Part shown: piece by piece, positions 1-7,377 of the stretch
Layout: each line of letters begins with the position of its first letter
Position numbering within the stretch: position 1 is the stretch's first letter
Assembly: GCA_019243195.1 (NCBI GenBank)
Contig: JAFAUQ010000057.1
Location: 1 to 48,004, forward strand
DNA: 48,004 bases
Direction: 5' to 3'
Origin: Hyphomicrobiales bacterium
Lineage (GTDB): Bacteria; Pseudomonadota; Alphaproteobacteria; Rhizobiales; Xanthobacteraceae
Position numbers and translations under genes: made by a program
Notes under the pieces: model-generated
Database searches by the model: none
What the model was told of the DNA's origin: nothing
The model's input: only the letters and a program-made list of their open reading frames with translations

Positions 1-28
1 GTCCGACGTAGAGGGTATGCTCGTCCAT
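1..28 (-). CDS. 5' end of an unidentified gene leaving the left edge
   Basis: An ATG on the minus strand (complement of CAT at 26-28) opens the short frame MDEHTLYVG, which runs off the window edge. It is preceded by a GGGAGA ribosome-binding site about seven bases upstream. Only nine residues are visible, so no family can be named. The start is chosen on the Shine-Dalgarno match alone, and the call could be wrong. Confidence 0.35.
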
Positions 29-130
29 GAGCGGTCTCCCATGCTTGAGGCTCGGCGCCGGCCCGTCCGGCGCAACCCTCGTATCGCACGCGCCGAGGCC
101 GCTCGCTTCTGCTCGCATCGGACATGTAGA

Positions 131-301
131 CTGAGGAGCTCGGCGCGACTTCGCGCCGAGCGTCTCGAAGGATGGATACGGGCTCGGAGCTTGCTGCCAT
201 CCTTCGAGACGCTCGCCTTCGATAGCCGCCGCTACGCGGCGGCGTTCTTCCCTACTAAGAGCGGCGGCCGAAGGCCGCCTACGCTCCTCAGGATGACGGT
301 C
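131..301. repeat. Compound palindromic intergenic repeat
   Basis: Nested inverted repeats are visible: CTGAGGAGC at 131-139 pairs with GCTCCTCAG at 283-291. A GC-rich hairpin lies at 138-161. CGTCTCGAAGGATGG at 161-175 pairs with CCATCCTTCGAGACG at 197-211. Two more hairpins lie at about 225-243 and 264-278. The element resembles the mosaic palindromic repeats scattered through Rhizobiales intergenic DNA, and similar hairpin modules recur at 8637-8876. No coding potential is apparent. A role as terminator or mRNA-stability element is possible but inferred. Confidence 0.7.
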
Positions 302-310
302 GGGGGTGGT

Positions 311-481
311 TCAGAATCCGCCGCTCGGAACGCTGATTTCGATCTCGTTCCAGTTTTGCGGTGGGCCGTAGCCGGAGTCGATGGTGCTGCCGGTCGCGAT
401 CGGTCGATGATGATGCGGACGGGCCGACGCCGCTGCCGTCAGCGCAAGAACGATGGCCAAAGCGGATGCGATTTTTTTCAT
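311..481 (-). CDS. Small exported protein, paralogue of the one at 1725-1898
   Basis: This 56-residue protein starts at an ATG preceded by GAAGGAG. Residues 1-20 form a signal peptide: a Lys-Lys start, a hydrophobic Ala/Leu/Val/Ile core and an Ala-Ser-Ala cleavage site. A His-rich segment (PHHHRP) follows, and then a C-terminal motif, SGYGPPQNWNEIEIS, followed by PSGGF. The same motif ends the protein at 1725-1898 (SGWGPPTTWDEIEVS), so the two are paralogues. The mature peptide would be about 36 residues, in the periplasm or secreted. Function is unknown; the His run could bind metal, but that is a guess. Confidence 0.75.
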   Translation of the reverse strand: MKKIASALAIVLALTAAASARPHHHRPIATGSTIDSGYGPPQNWNEIEISVPSGGF

Positions 482-770
482 GACACGCTCCTTCGAGTCA
501 GTGGGTTGCCACGGCGGCTAGATGGTTCTCGACCGCGCGAGCGAAACCTCTGATCACTTCGATGTGTTGATGTGTGACCGCCGATGCGTGCCGCGCATGA
601 AAGCATTGTGCGCGACGGCGACGGCGGAGGGCGGGGACCTAGCGTCATCAGGCCGGTGTGACGCCCCATCGCGCAAACGTGAGGGCATGCCCGCGCCCCT
701 CGCGAAATGGTGAAGAAATAACCGAGTTCGCGCGCCCATCTCCTCGGCAGGCAACCCAAGGAGACTCGCC

Positions 771-953
771 ATGCTGACCAAGACCAAGTTTGCGATCGCC
801 ACCGTGCTCGTTCTCACCTCCGCGTCCGCGGGCTTCGCCGCAAACGCGGGGCGTGCCGCCCCCGGCTGGTCGCAGGGAAATCCCGGACTCACCCCGGGCT
901 CGAAGGCCGAGCAGGACTGGTTCGAGCGCGCGTCGCGCCCGAGCAACTTGTGA
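771..953 (+). CDS. Small exported protein, function unknown
   Basis: This 60-residue protein starts at an ATG with AAGGAG just upstream. The first 23 or so residues are a signal peptide (Lys-rich start, then a hydrophobic core ending in GFAA). The short mature part is rich in Gly, Pro, Ser and Asn, with an AEQDWFERA segment near the C-terminus. Proteins of this size and layout are common in Bradyrhizobium-type genomes, mostly uncharacterised. It is the first of four rightward tiny exported-protein genes, each with its own ribosome-binding site. There is no catalytic motif and no cysteine in the mature part. Confidence 0.75.
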   Translation: MLTKTKFAIATVLVLTSASAGFAANAGRAAPGWSQGNPGLTPGSKAEQDWFERASRPSNL

Positions 954-985
954 CCGACTAACTGCCCTGTTTGCAGGAGGCAGCA

Positions 986-1225
986 ATGTCGCGATCTACG
1001 GTACTGGCACTTGCCGCCGCCCTGACCTTTTGCGCCGCGCCCGCATTCGCCGACAGCATCGACGGCAAGCCGTTCGAGCGCGTCGATGGCCGTCCCCGCA
1101 TAAGCGTGGACGGCGCTCCTTCGATTCTGTTCGAGGACCGCAGCGGGCCCGGACCGCTCGACACCTGCGCGAGCGACGACGGTTACACCGGCGCCCGGCC
1201 GTGTGGCGCCCGGGGCGCCTTTTAG
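986..1225 (+). CDS. Small exported protein with two cysteines
   Basis: The ATG at 986 is chosen because AGGAGG lies directly upstream; an in-frame TTG at 971 has no such support. The product is 79 residues. Residues 1-22 form a signal peptide ending in AFA before DSIDG. The mature part contains a repeated D-G-x-P pattern (DGKPFERVDGRPRISVDGAP), and two cysteines near the C-terminus that could form a disulfide in the periplasm. No known domain is recognised. A GTCATTGCGAGG palindromic repeat follows immediately and may terminate transcription. Confidence 0.72.
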   Translation: MSRSTVLALAAALTFCAAPAFADSIDGKPFERVDGRPRISVDGAPSILFEDRSGPGPLDTCASDDGYTGARPCGARGAF

Positions 1226-1229
1226 CACC

Positions 1230-1322
1230 GTCATTGCGAGGCGCCGCGCAGCGGCGACGAAGCAATCCAGGGCATCACGCACAGCCCCTGGATTGCTTCG
1301 TCGCTTTGCTCCTCGCAATGAC
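1230..1322. repeat. Palindromic repeat, GTCATTGCGAGG family, copy 1
   Basis: The ends TCATTGCGAG and CTCGCAATGA are inverted, with an inner inverted pair CGACGAAGCAATCCAGG / CCTGGATTGCTTCGTCG. The whole unit can fold into a long stem-loop. The same element occurs at 2109-2195 and 7284-7372, with a degenerate copy at 9812-9882. This is a repeat family typical of Bradyrhizobium-related genomes. It lies between two small genes and contains no gene. Confidence 0.88.
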
Positions 1323-1456
1323 ACTTACGCGTTCGTGAGCAAACGATTCGTCACGGCACGGCAACGTGATCGTCAGGACAAATACAAACACTTCGGCGGC
1401 GGAATAAGCGTGCGCGCCGTCCGGTCTTCTCGGCATCGCAGCCAAAGGAGATCACC

Positions 1457-1642
1457 ATGTTTGCCAAGTCCACGAAAATCCTCGTTGCCGCGCTCGTGCT
1501 CGCCGGCACGCCGCTCGCGTTTGTCGCCAACGCCTCCGCGCGTCCGATCCCGGGCGGCTTTCAGGGCGGCGGCGGCTTTCAGGACGGTGGTGAGAGCTTC
1601 CTGCAGGACCGTCACGACCCCACCAACACCAACGGCTTCTGA
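1457..1642 (+). CDS. Small exported Gly-rich protein
   Basis: This 61-residue protein starts at an ATG with AAGGAG upstream. Residues 1-28 look like a signal peptide with a long hydrophobic core and an Ala-Ser-Ala end. The mature peptide carries Gly/Phe/Gln repeats (GGFQGGGGFQDGG) and ends in DPTNTNGF. No cysteine or catalytic motif is present. It stands in the same rightward series as its neighbours at 986 and 1725. Function is unknown; Gly-rich mature regions occur in surface or envelope peptides, but this is only suggestive. Confidence 0.75.
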   Translation: MFAKSTKILVAALVLAGTPLAFVANASARPIPGGFQGGGGFQDGGESFLQDRHDPTNTNGF

Positions 1643-1724
1643 GCGCGGACGAGGATTGGCCGGAAAAACGCGCCGGCCGATCCTTCCCAACCTCTTCGTC
1701 AATCAAACAGAAGGAACAACGACT

Positions 1725-1898
1725 ATGAGCAAGACAATCGTCGCGCTGTGCCTCGGGCTCACCTTGGCAACTGCTGCCGCACCGGCCTTCGCGGCTCAGC
1801 ATCAGCGGCGGGCGCCGCAGAGCCACATCAATTCCGGATGGGGCCCGCCGACGACCTGGGATGAGATCGAGGTCAGCCATCCCGAGGGCGGCGGGTGA
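1725..1898 (+). CDS. Small exported protein, paralogue of the one at 311-481
   Basis: This 57-residue protein starts at an ATG preceded by AGAAGGAAC. Residues 1-24 form a signal peptide ending in AFAA. The mature part begins QHQRRAPQSH and ends with the motif SGWGPPTTWDEIEVS, followed by HPEGGG. This matches the C-terminus of the oppositely oriented gene at 311-481 at most positions. The shared GPP-x-x-W-[ND]-EIE core in an otherwise variable tiny protein implies a conserved surface or binding role, not identified here. Confidence 0.75.
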   Translation: MSKTIVALCLGLTLATAAAPAFAAQHQRRAPQSHINSGWGPPTTWDEIEVSHPEGGG

Positions 1899-1936
1899 GT
1901 CATCCGCGCCTTCGATCAAGCAGAGGAATCGCAGCC

Positions 1937-2104
1937 ATGTCGATCAGGTTGTTTGCGGCCGTACTGGCGGCGCTGTCGATGGTGAGCGCCGCCCAGGCCG
2001 CGACACACGGCCGCCAAGGCGTGGCGCCGCCGTGGAGCTTCGCCTGCATGACGGACCATGGGCCGAGCCAGTGCGACGAGCCCATGTGGATTTACGGAGA
2101 GTAG
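1937..2104 (+). CDS. Small exported protein with two cysteines
   Basis: The ATG at 1937 is preceded by AGAGGAA and starts a clean signal peptide (residues 1-22, ending AAQA). In-frame upstream starts would put a charged segment before it and are rejected. The product is 55 residues. The mature part holds two cysteines in a C-x8-C arrangement, and ends in DEPMWIYGE. This is the last gene of the small-protein series; a palindromic repeat follows it. Function is unknown. Confidence 0.7.
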   Translation: MSIRLFAAVLAALSMVSAAQAATHGRQGVAPPWSFACMTDHGPSQCDEPMWIYGE

Positions 2105-2108
2105 GAGC

Positions 2109-2195
2109 GTCATTGCGAGGAGCGCAGCGACGAAGCAATCCAGGGCGTCACGTCCGGCCCCTGGATTGCTTCGGCACTCCGTGCCTCGCAATGAC
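2109..2195. repeat. Palindromic repeat, GTCATTGCGAGG family, copy 2
   Basis: It begins GTCATTGCGAGGAGCGCAGCG and ends CCTCGCAATGAC, with the inner inverted pair GAAGCAATCCAGG / CCTGGATTGCTTC. It lies between the last small exported-protein gene and the acyl-CoA ligase at 2225, about 30 bases before that start codon. It could therefore terminate the upstream transcript, or sit in the ligase leader. Confidence 0.88.
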
Positions 2196-2224
2196 GACAT
2201 GCGGAGGCGTGCTATAACCCCGGC

Positions 2225-3853
2225 ATGCCGTTTGCGATCCGCCTGACGCCGGAAATGATCGCGCGCCACACCGCCGGCGGCTGGTGGGCCAATGACACGA
2301 TCTACGGGCTTCTCTCCGCACGCGTCGCCGCGCATCCCGAGCGCGAGGCGATCGTCGATGCGAGGCGCCGCGTCACCTACCGCGAACTAAAAGACGGCAT
2401 CGAACGCACCGCCGCGGTGCTCAAAGCGCACGGCATCGGCCGGGGCGACGTCGTCACCATCCAGCTGCCCAACTGGGTCGAGTTCGCGTTCGTGTTCTTC
2501 GCGCTCGAACTCATCGGCGCGGTCGCCAACAAGATCAGTCCGGATTTCCGCAGCCGCGAGGTGAGCTACATCCTGCGCTTCTCGCAGAGCCGCGCCTACG
2601 TCTGTTCCCGGAATTTCAAGGGCTTCGATTATCCAGGCATGGTGCGCGCGCTCATGCCCGAACTGCCCGACCTGCGTTTCATTTGCGTGGTCGACGGCGC
2701 GGGCGAGAACGACACCGTGTCGCTCGCGAACGAACTCGACGTCACCGCGCCACTGCCGGAGGCGGAGCGTGTCGCCATGTCGGCCGACGAGGTGTTCCGC
2801 ATGGCGTTCACCTCGGGCACCACCGGCAATCCGAAATGCGTGCTGCACTCGTTCAACACCACCCTTCCGGCGTGCCGCGTGCTCACCCGCGACATGCAGG
2901 CGAGCGCGAACGACGTATTCCTGATCTACCTGCCGGTCGGCCTCAATTGGGGCTATTTGCTGCTGGTGCAGGCGCTACTGCTGGGTGCGCGCGTGGTGCT
3001 GCTCGACCGCTTCTCCGGTCGTGCCGCGCTCGAATTGATCGCGCGCGAGAAAGTGACGTTCGTCGCGAGCGCGCCTGCTTCGCTCATCGCCATGCTCAAT
3101 GAGCCCGAGCTTGGCCGCTTCGACTGCTCGTCGCTGCGCGTCGTCATCACCGGCGGCGCCTCGTGCCCGGTCGAGACGCTGCGCGCGTTCCAGCGCCGCA
3201 TGTCGGGTCATTTGATCGAGCTCTACGGCATGCTCGAGACCGGCTATCACGCTTACACACGGCTGACCGACGATCCGGAAAGGGTCAACGGCACCATCGG
3301 CCGCTGCGTCGAGGGCATGGGCCTGCGCCTGATCGATGCGCAGGGACGCGATGTCCCGCGCGGCGCGGAGGGCGAGATCGCCGCCGACGGGCCGAGCGTG
3401 CACCTCGGCTATTACAACAATCCGCAGGCCAACGCCGAGGCGTTCACCGCCGACGGCTGGTTCCGCACCGGCGACCTCGGTGTCGTCGCCGATGACGCCG
3501 GCAACGTGCGCATCGTCGGGCGCTCGAAGGAAATCATCAACCGCGGCGGCAAGAAGTTCTTCCCGCGCGAGGTCGAGGAGATCCTCTACACCCATCCCAA
3601 GGTGCTGCATGCCGCGATGGTGGGCATCGCCGACCCGCGGCTCGGCGAGCGCAACTGCCTGTGCGTGGTGCCGAAGATCGGCGCGGCGGTTTCGCTTGCC
3701 GAGTTCACCGACTTCCTGCGCGACCAGGTCGCGACCTACAAATTGCCGGAACGCCTCGAGGTGCTCGACGAGCTGCCGTTCACGCCCACCGGCAAGATCC
3801 AGCGCTTCATTTTGCAAAGGCAGATACAGGCGAGGGATAGGACGGCAGGCTGA
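2225..3853 (+). CDS. AMP-dependent acyl-CoA synthetase (organic-acid:CoA ligase)
   Basis: This 542-residue member of the ANL adenylate-forming family activates a carboxylic acid to an acyl-AMP and then to its CoA thioester in the cytoplasm. Visible motifs are the phosphate-binding loop TSGTTGNPK at about residues 196-204, a YGMLETG motif where YGxTE is usual, the RTGDLG motif, the hinge and lid GRSKEIINRGGKKFFPREVEE, and the C-terminal catalytic Lys in PTGKIQR. Length is normal for the family. The GGKKFFPREVE lid resembles cyclohexanecarboxylate- and medium-chain-type ligases, but the substrate cannot be read. It is convergent with the ABC importer at 3994-8595, which with the crotonase at 8903 suggests uptake and CoA-dependent breakdown of one compound. 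Confidence 0.92.
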   Translation: MPFAIRLTPEMIARHTAGGWWANDTIYGLLSARVAAHPEREAIVDARRRVTYRELKDGIERTAAVLKAHGIGRGDVVTIQLPNWVEFAFVFFALELIGAVANKISPDFRSREVSYILRFSQSRAYVCSRNFKGFDYPGMVRALMPELPDLRFICVVDGAGENDTVSLANELDVTAPLPEAERVAMSADEVFRMAFTSGTTGNPKCVLHSFNTTLPACRVLTRDMQASANDVFLIYLPVGLNWGYLLLVQALLLGARVVLLDRFSGRAALELIAREKVTFVASAPASLIAMLNEPELGRFDCSSLRVVITGGASCPVETLRAFQRRMSGHLIELYGMLETGYHAYTRLTDDPERVNGTIGRCVEGMGLRLIDAQGRDVPRGAEGEIAADGPSVHLGYYNNPQANAEAFTADGWFRTGDLGVVADDAGNVRIVGRSKEIINRGGKKFFPREVEEILYTHPKVLHAAMVGIADPRLGERNCLCVVPKIGAAVSLAEFTDFLRDQVATYKLPERLEVLDELPFTPTGKIQRFILQRQIQARDRTAG

Positions 3854-3862
3854 TAATGCGCC

Positions 3863-3987
3863 CGTCATTCCGGATCGCGGGCAAAGCCCGCGAGTCCGGA
3901 ATCCATGAACACGGACTGAGCAAATTTTGCACCGACCGGTGTTCCTGGATTCCGGGCTCGCCGCTTCGCGGCGCCCCGGAATGACGG
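3863..3987. repeat. Palindromic repeat, GTCATTCCGG family
   Basis: The inverted ends are CGTCATTCCGG and CCGGAATGACG, with an inner pair around GAGTCCGGAATCCATGAACAC and GTGTTCCTGGATTCCGGGCTC. A related, longer copy is at 8637-8876. It fills the gap between the convergent genes ending at 3853 and 3994, and is placed to act as a bidirectional terminator; that role is inferred. Confidence 0.82.
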
Positions 3988-3993
3988 AGAGGG

Positions 3994-4689
3994 TCACACC
4001 GTCAAATAATTCGCCTTCAGCGTCTCGCGTTCCTGCTGGAACGCGGCGAGCGTGCCCTGATAGACCCTGCGGCCCTTGACCAGCATGCAGACTTCGTCGG
4101 CCACGCTTTCGGCGAATTTGAGATTCTGCTCGACCAGCAGCACGGTCACGCCTTCCTCGCGCAGCCGCGCGATCACGCGGGCAAGCTCGCGCACGACGAG
4201 CGGCGCGAGCCCCTGGCTCGGCTCGTCGAGCAGCATCACCTTCGGGTCGGTGGCGAGCGCACGCGCGACCGCCAGCATCTGCTGCTCGCCGCCGGAGAGC
4301 TGCGAGCCTTTGTTCCTCGCGCGTTCGGCGAGCGAAGGAAACAGATCGAACAGCCGCGTCAGCGTCCATTGCCGCGCCGGCACGCGCTCGGCGACGCGGA
4401 TGTTCTCGACCACGGTAAGATCTGGAAAGATGAGCCGGCCCTCGGGCACATAGGCGACGCCGGCCCGGGCGATGCGGTGCGGCGGCCAACCGGCGATATC
4501 GTCGTCATCGAGCCAAACACGACCGCCGCGCGGGGGCACCAGGCCCATGATCGCGCGGACCGTCGTGGTCTTACCGACGCCGTTGCGGCCGAGCACGGCG
4601 GTGACCTTCGCCCGTGGAATCGCAAGATCGACGCCGTGCAGGATGTGGCCGGCGCCGTAGAAGGCGTGCAGTCCCTCGAGGCGAAGCAT
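3994..4689 (-). CDS. livF: Branched-chain amino acid-type ABC transporter ATPase (LivF-like)
   Basis: This 231-residue ATPase is one of two that power a LivHM-type permease at the inner membrane. It shows Walker A GRNGVGKTT (about residues 34-42), a Q-loop region, the signature LSGGEQQ (131-137), Walker B VMLLDEPSQGLAP (151-163) and the switch His position occupied by Gln in LLVEQN, which is usual for LivF. The ATG at 4689 overlaps the stop codon of livG by one base, so the two are probably co-translated. It is last in the leftward operon. Substrate is not specified by this subunit. Confidence 0.94.
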   Translation of the reverse strand: MLRLEGLHAFYGAGHILHGVDLAIPRAKVTAVLGRNGVGKTTTVRAIMGLVPPRGGRVWLDDDDIAGWPPHRIARAGVAYVPEGRLIFPDLTVVENIRVAERVPARQWTLTRLFDLFPSLAERARNKGSQLSGGEQQMLAVARALATDPKVMLLDEPSQGLAPLVVRELARVIARLREEGVTVLLVEQNLKFAESVADEVCMLVKGRRVYQGTLAAFQQERETLKANYLTV

Positions 4690-5438
4690 TATTCCAAGCC
4701 TCCGAGATAGGCGCTCTGCACCTCCGTGTTGGCCTTGACCGCGTCCGGCGTGCCGTCGGCAATGACGCGACCGCGGTGGAGCACGGTGATCTTGTCGGCG
4801 AGGCGGAAGACGACCTCCATATCGTGCTCCACCAGGATCACGGTGAGGCCACCGGAGCCGAGCATGTCTCGGAGGATGCGCACCGCTTGGTCGGTCTCCT
4901 CGACCGAGAGGCCCTGGGTAGGCTCGTCGAGCAGCAGCAGGCGCGGGCGTTGCGCCAGCGCCATGGCGACTTCGAGCAGGCGCTGGTTGCCGTGCGAGAG
5001 CAGGCCGGCGTTCACGTCGGCGACATCGGAAAGACGCATCAGCTCCAGCGCCGCGTCGGCCGCCGCCCCAGTCGCGGCGAACAACGCGCCGCCGGCAAGC
5101 AGCCGCCAGCGGCCGGCATGGCGCGCCTGTGCCGCGATGCGCACGTTCTCGCGCGCGGAAAGCGCCGGAAACAGATGCGTGAGCTGGAACGTGCGCGCGA
5201 CCCCTTTCTGGATGACGCGATGCACCGGCAGGCCGGTGATGCGCTCGCCGGCGAAATAGATCTCGCCGTCGCTCGGCGGCAGCACGCCGGTGATCACGTT
5301 GAACAGCGTCGACTTGCCGGCGCCGTTCGGGCCGATCACCGCACGCACCTCGCCCCGTTCGATTGCGAGATCGACCGCGTCGACCGCGACGAGCCCGCCG
5401 AAGCGGCGCGACAGACCGCGGCACTCAAGCAGCGGCAC
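4689..5438 (-). CDS. livG: Branched-chain amino acid-type ABC transporter ATPase (LivG-like)
   Basis: This 249-residue ATPase is the partner of LivF. Motifs are Walker A GPNGAGKST (about 36-44), a signature region LSHGNQR in which the usual LSxGxQ is kept, Walker B LLLLDEPTQGL and the switch His in ILVEHDME. The start is a GTG that overlaps the end of livM by 14 bases, as in other Liv operons. The long helical insertion between Walker A and the signature is typical of LivG compared with LivF. Confidence 0.94.
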   Translation of the reverse strand: MPLLECRGLSRRFGGLVAVDAVDLAIERGEVRAVIGPNGAGKSTLFNVITGVLPPSDGEIYFAGERITGLPVHRVIQKGVARTFQLTHLFPALSARENVRIAAQARHAGRWRLLAGGALFAATGAAADAALELMRLSDVADVNAGLLSHGNQRLLEVAMALAQRPRLLLLDEPTQGLSVEETDQAVRILRDMLGSGGLTVILVEHDMEVVFRLADKITVLHRGRVIADGTPDAVKANTEVQSAYLGGLE

Positions 5439-6390
5439 GGGGCGCCTCCGCCTCGGCGCGCGCCGGCTTTCCGCGCGTGTATTTTGTCACCAAACCCCAG
5501 ATGCCCTCCGGCGCCAGCATCACGAAGGCGATGAACACGGTGCCGAAGATCAGGGGCCACAGCTCGGTCGTTTCCGAGAGCTGATGCTCCAACATGAGGA
5601 AGAATACGCCGCCGATGATCGGACCGATCAGGGTACCGACGCCGCCCACGATCACCATGATCAGCACGCGGCCGGAGACGAGCCAGAAGAACAGCTCGGG
5701 CGCGACGAAGCCGGCGAACGGCGTGTAGAGCGCGCCGGCGAGTGAGCCGAAGCCGTAGGCGACGACAACGACGGCCCATTTGTAGGCGCGCGTGTTGTAG
5801 CCGAGCGCGCGCATCTTGGCATCGTACTCGCGGATGCCGGCCAGCACCGCGCCGAACGGCGAGGTCACCAGCATGCGGCAGAGCAGATACGCGCCGGCGA
5901 GGCAGCCCACGACCAGATAGAAATATCCGAGCTTGCCCTGGAACACGGCGAGGCCGAACGGGCCGGGCGGGCGCGGGATGCCGCCGATGCCGTCGGAGCC
6001 GCCGGTGATGTCCTTGAAGCGGTAGAGCATGGCGTAGCCAAGCTGGGCGAACGCCAACGTGAGCATGGCAAAGGAGACGCCGGTCGATTTGGTGCAGACC
6101 CAGGCGATCGGCACCGCGACGATCACCGAAAGCGCCACGCCGGCGAGGATGCCGAGCGGCAGGGGAAAATGAAAATGCAGCAGCATCAGGGCGGTCGCGT
6201 AGGCGCCGAGGCCGTAAGCGGCGGCGTGGCCGAAGGAATAAAGCCGCGTGTAGCCGACCATGAGGTCGAGGCTCATGGCGAACAGGCCGAAGATCAGCGC
6301 CTCGGTGAGCAAGGTGAGGGTGAACGGCGAGGCGAACGGCGCGAATGCGCACAGCGCGGCGACCACAGCAGCGAGGACCAGGCGCCGCAC
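5425..6390 (-). CDS. livM: Branched-chain amino acid-type ABC permease (LivM-like)
   Basis: This 321-residue integral membrane protein has about nine to ten hydrophobic segments. It carries the LivM hallmark region SLDLMVGYTRLYSFGHAAAY at about residues 40-60, and the EAA-type cytoplasmic loop GIREYDAKMRALGYN near residue 200. It forms the translocation pore with LivH. It starts at a GTG one base after the livH stop codon, and its 3' end overlaps livG. The Ala/Glu/Arg-rich C-terminal tail is unremarkable. Confidence 0.92.
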   Translation of the reverse strand: MRRLVLAAVVAALCAFAPFASPFTLTLLTEALIFGLFAMSLDLMVGYTRLYSFGHAAAYGLGAYATALMLLHFHFPLPLGILAGVALSVIVAVPIAWVCTKSTGVSFAMLTLAFAQLGYAMLYRFKDITGGSDGIGGIPRPPGPFGLAVFQGKLGYFYLVVGCLAGAYLLCRMLVTSPFGAVLAGIREYDAKMRALGYNTRAYKWAVVVVAYGFGSLAGALYTPFAGFVAPELFFWLVSGRVLIMVIVGGVGTLIGPIIGGVFFLMLEHQLSETTELWPLIFGTVFIAFVMLAPEGIWGLVTKYTRGKPARAEAEAPRAAA

Positions 6391-6391
6391 G

Positions 6392-7264
6392 TCACTCTTC
6401 CTTGCCGAGCATGCCGCCGGGGCGCACGATCAGCACCGCGAGCATCAGCAGATACATGAGCGCGAGCGCGAGGTCCTCGAAATAATAGGCGCCGAACACC
6501 TGCACGAAGGCGACCAGCAGGCTGCCGACGATCGAGCCGGCGAAACTGCCCATGCCGCCGATGATCACGATCACGAACGCATCGATGATGACGTTCGAGC
6601 CCATGCCGAGGAACGCCGTGACGAGCGGCGCCGAGAGCACGCCGCCGAGCGCCGCCATGGCGCAGCCGAAGGCGAAAACGCCGGTGCGGACCGTGCGCAC
6701 GTCGGTGCCGAGCGCGTGCACCATCTCCGCGTTCTGCGAGACCGCCCGCACGAGCAGCCCAGCGCGGGTGCGCTCGAGGAATTGCCACAGCGCCAGCGCG
6801 GCGGCGGCGCCGATCGCGATCAGGAACACGCGGTAGATCGGAAACGGCTGGTTGCCGACGATGACGATGCCGCGCAGGCGGTCGGGGATTGCGACGCCGA
6901 GCGGCTGCGCGCCCCAGGTGAGGCGGATCGCCTCGGCGAGGATGATGGCCAGCCCGAAGGTGACCATCAGGTAGGCGCCGGCGTCCTGGCGCACGTAGAG
7001 GCGCGCGAGCAAGGTGCGCTCGAACGCGGCGCCGAGCGCGCCGGTCGCGAGCGGCGCGAGGATAAGCGCGAGCAAGAACGAGCCGGTCGCGATCGCGACG
7101 CTGTAGCCGATGTAGGCGCCCAGCATGAACAGGGCGCCATGTGCGAAATTGACGATGCGCATGATGCCGAAGATCAGCGTCAGTCCGCAGGCGATGAAGA
7201 ACAGCACCGCGGCCTGCGAGAGCGCGTTGAGTGACTGGGCGACGATGAAGCCGAGGAGATTCAT
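6392..7264 (-). CDS. livH: Branched-chain amino acid-type ABC permease (LivH-like)
   Basis: This 290-residue inner-membrane permease has about eight hydrophobic segments and the LivH signature GLTLIFGIMRIVNFAHGALF near residues 28-47. A cytoplasmic coupling loop, RAGLLVRAVSQNAEMVHALG, lies in the second half. Its gene follows the substrate-binding protein gene after a 113-base gap filled by a palindromic repeat. It pairs with LivM as a heterodimer. The starting ATG is at 7264. Confidence 0.93.
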   Translation of the reverse strand: MNLLGFIVAQSLNALSQAAVLFFIACGLTLIFGIMRIVNFAHGALFMLGAYIGYSVAIATGSFLLALILAPLATGALGAAFERTLLARLYVRQDAGAYLMVTFGLAIILAEAIRLTWGAQPLGVAIPDRLRGIVIVGNQPFPIYRVFLIAIGAAAALALWQFLERTRAGLLVRAVSQNAEMVHALGTDVRTVRTGVFAFGCAMAALGGVLSAPLVTAFLGMGSNVIIDAFVIVIIGGMGSFAGSIVGSLLVAFVQVFGAYYFEDLALALMYLLMLAVLIVRPGGMLGKEE

Positions 7265-7283
7265 ACTCAGAGATCAACGCGCT

Positions 7284-7372
7284 CGTCATTGCGAGGAGCC
7301 CGAAGGGCGACGAAGCAATCCAGGAATGAGTCTTCACTTGGCCCTGGATTGCTTCGCTTCGCTCGCAATGAC
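7284..7372. repeat. Palindromic repeat, GTCATTGCGAGG family, copy 3, inside an operon
   Basis: It runs from GTCATTGCGAGGAGC to GCTCGCAATGAC, with inner inverted CGACGAAGCAATCCAGG / CCTGGATTGCTTCG. It lies between the substrate-binding-protein gene (stop at 7378) and livH (start at 7264) of one leftward operon. A stable stem-loop here could protect the upstream message or dampen downstream transcription. That would raise binding protein over permease, as known for repeats in E. coli malE-malF; here it is inference. Confidence 0.88.
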
Positions 7373-7377
7373 GTTTA

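Noticed and set aside
17-553. 178-codon plus-strand frame at the left end
   Set aside because: It reads through nested hairpins of the repeat at 131-301 and is antisense to a well-supported small exported protein.
554-1324. 256-codon minus-strand frame over the small exported proteins
   Set aside because: It reads through the palindromic repeat, and the plus-strand small genes have signal peptides and ribosome-binding sites.
2975-4489. 504-codon minus-strand frame across the ligase 3' end and livF
   Set aside because: It crosses a palindromic repeat and lies antisense to the ligase with a low-complexity composition, so it is not protein-like.
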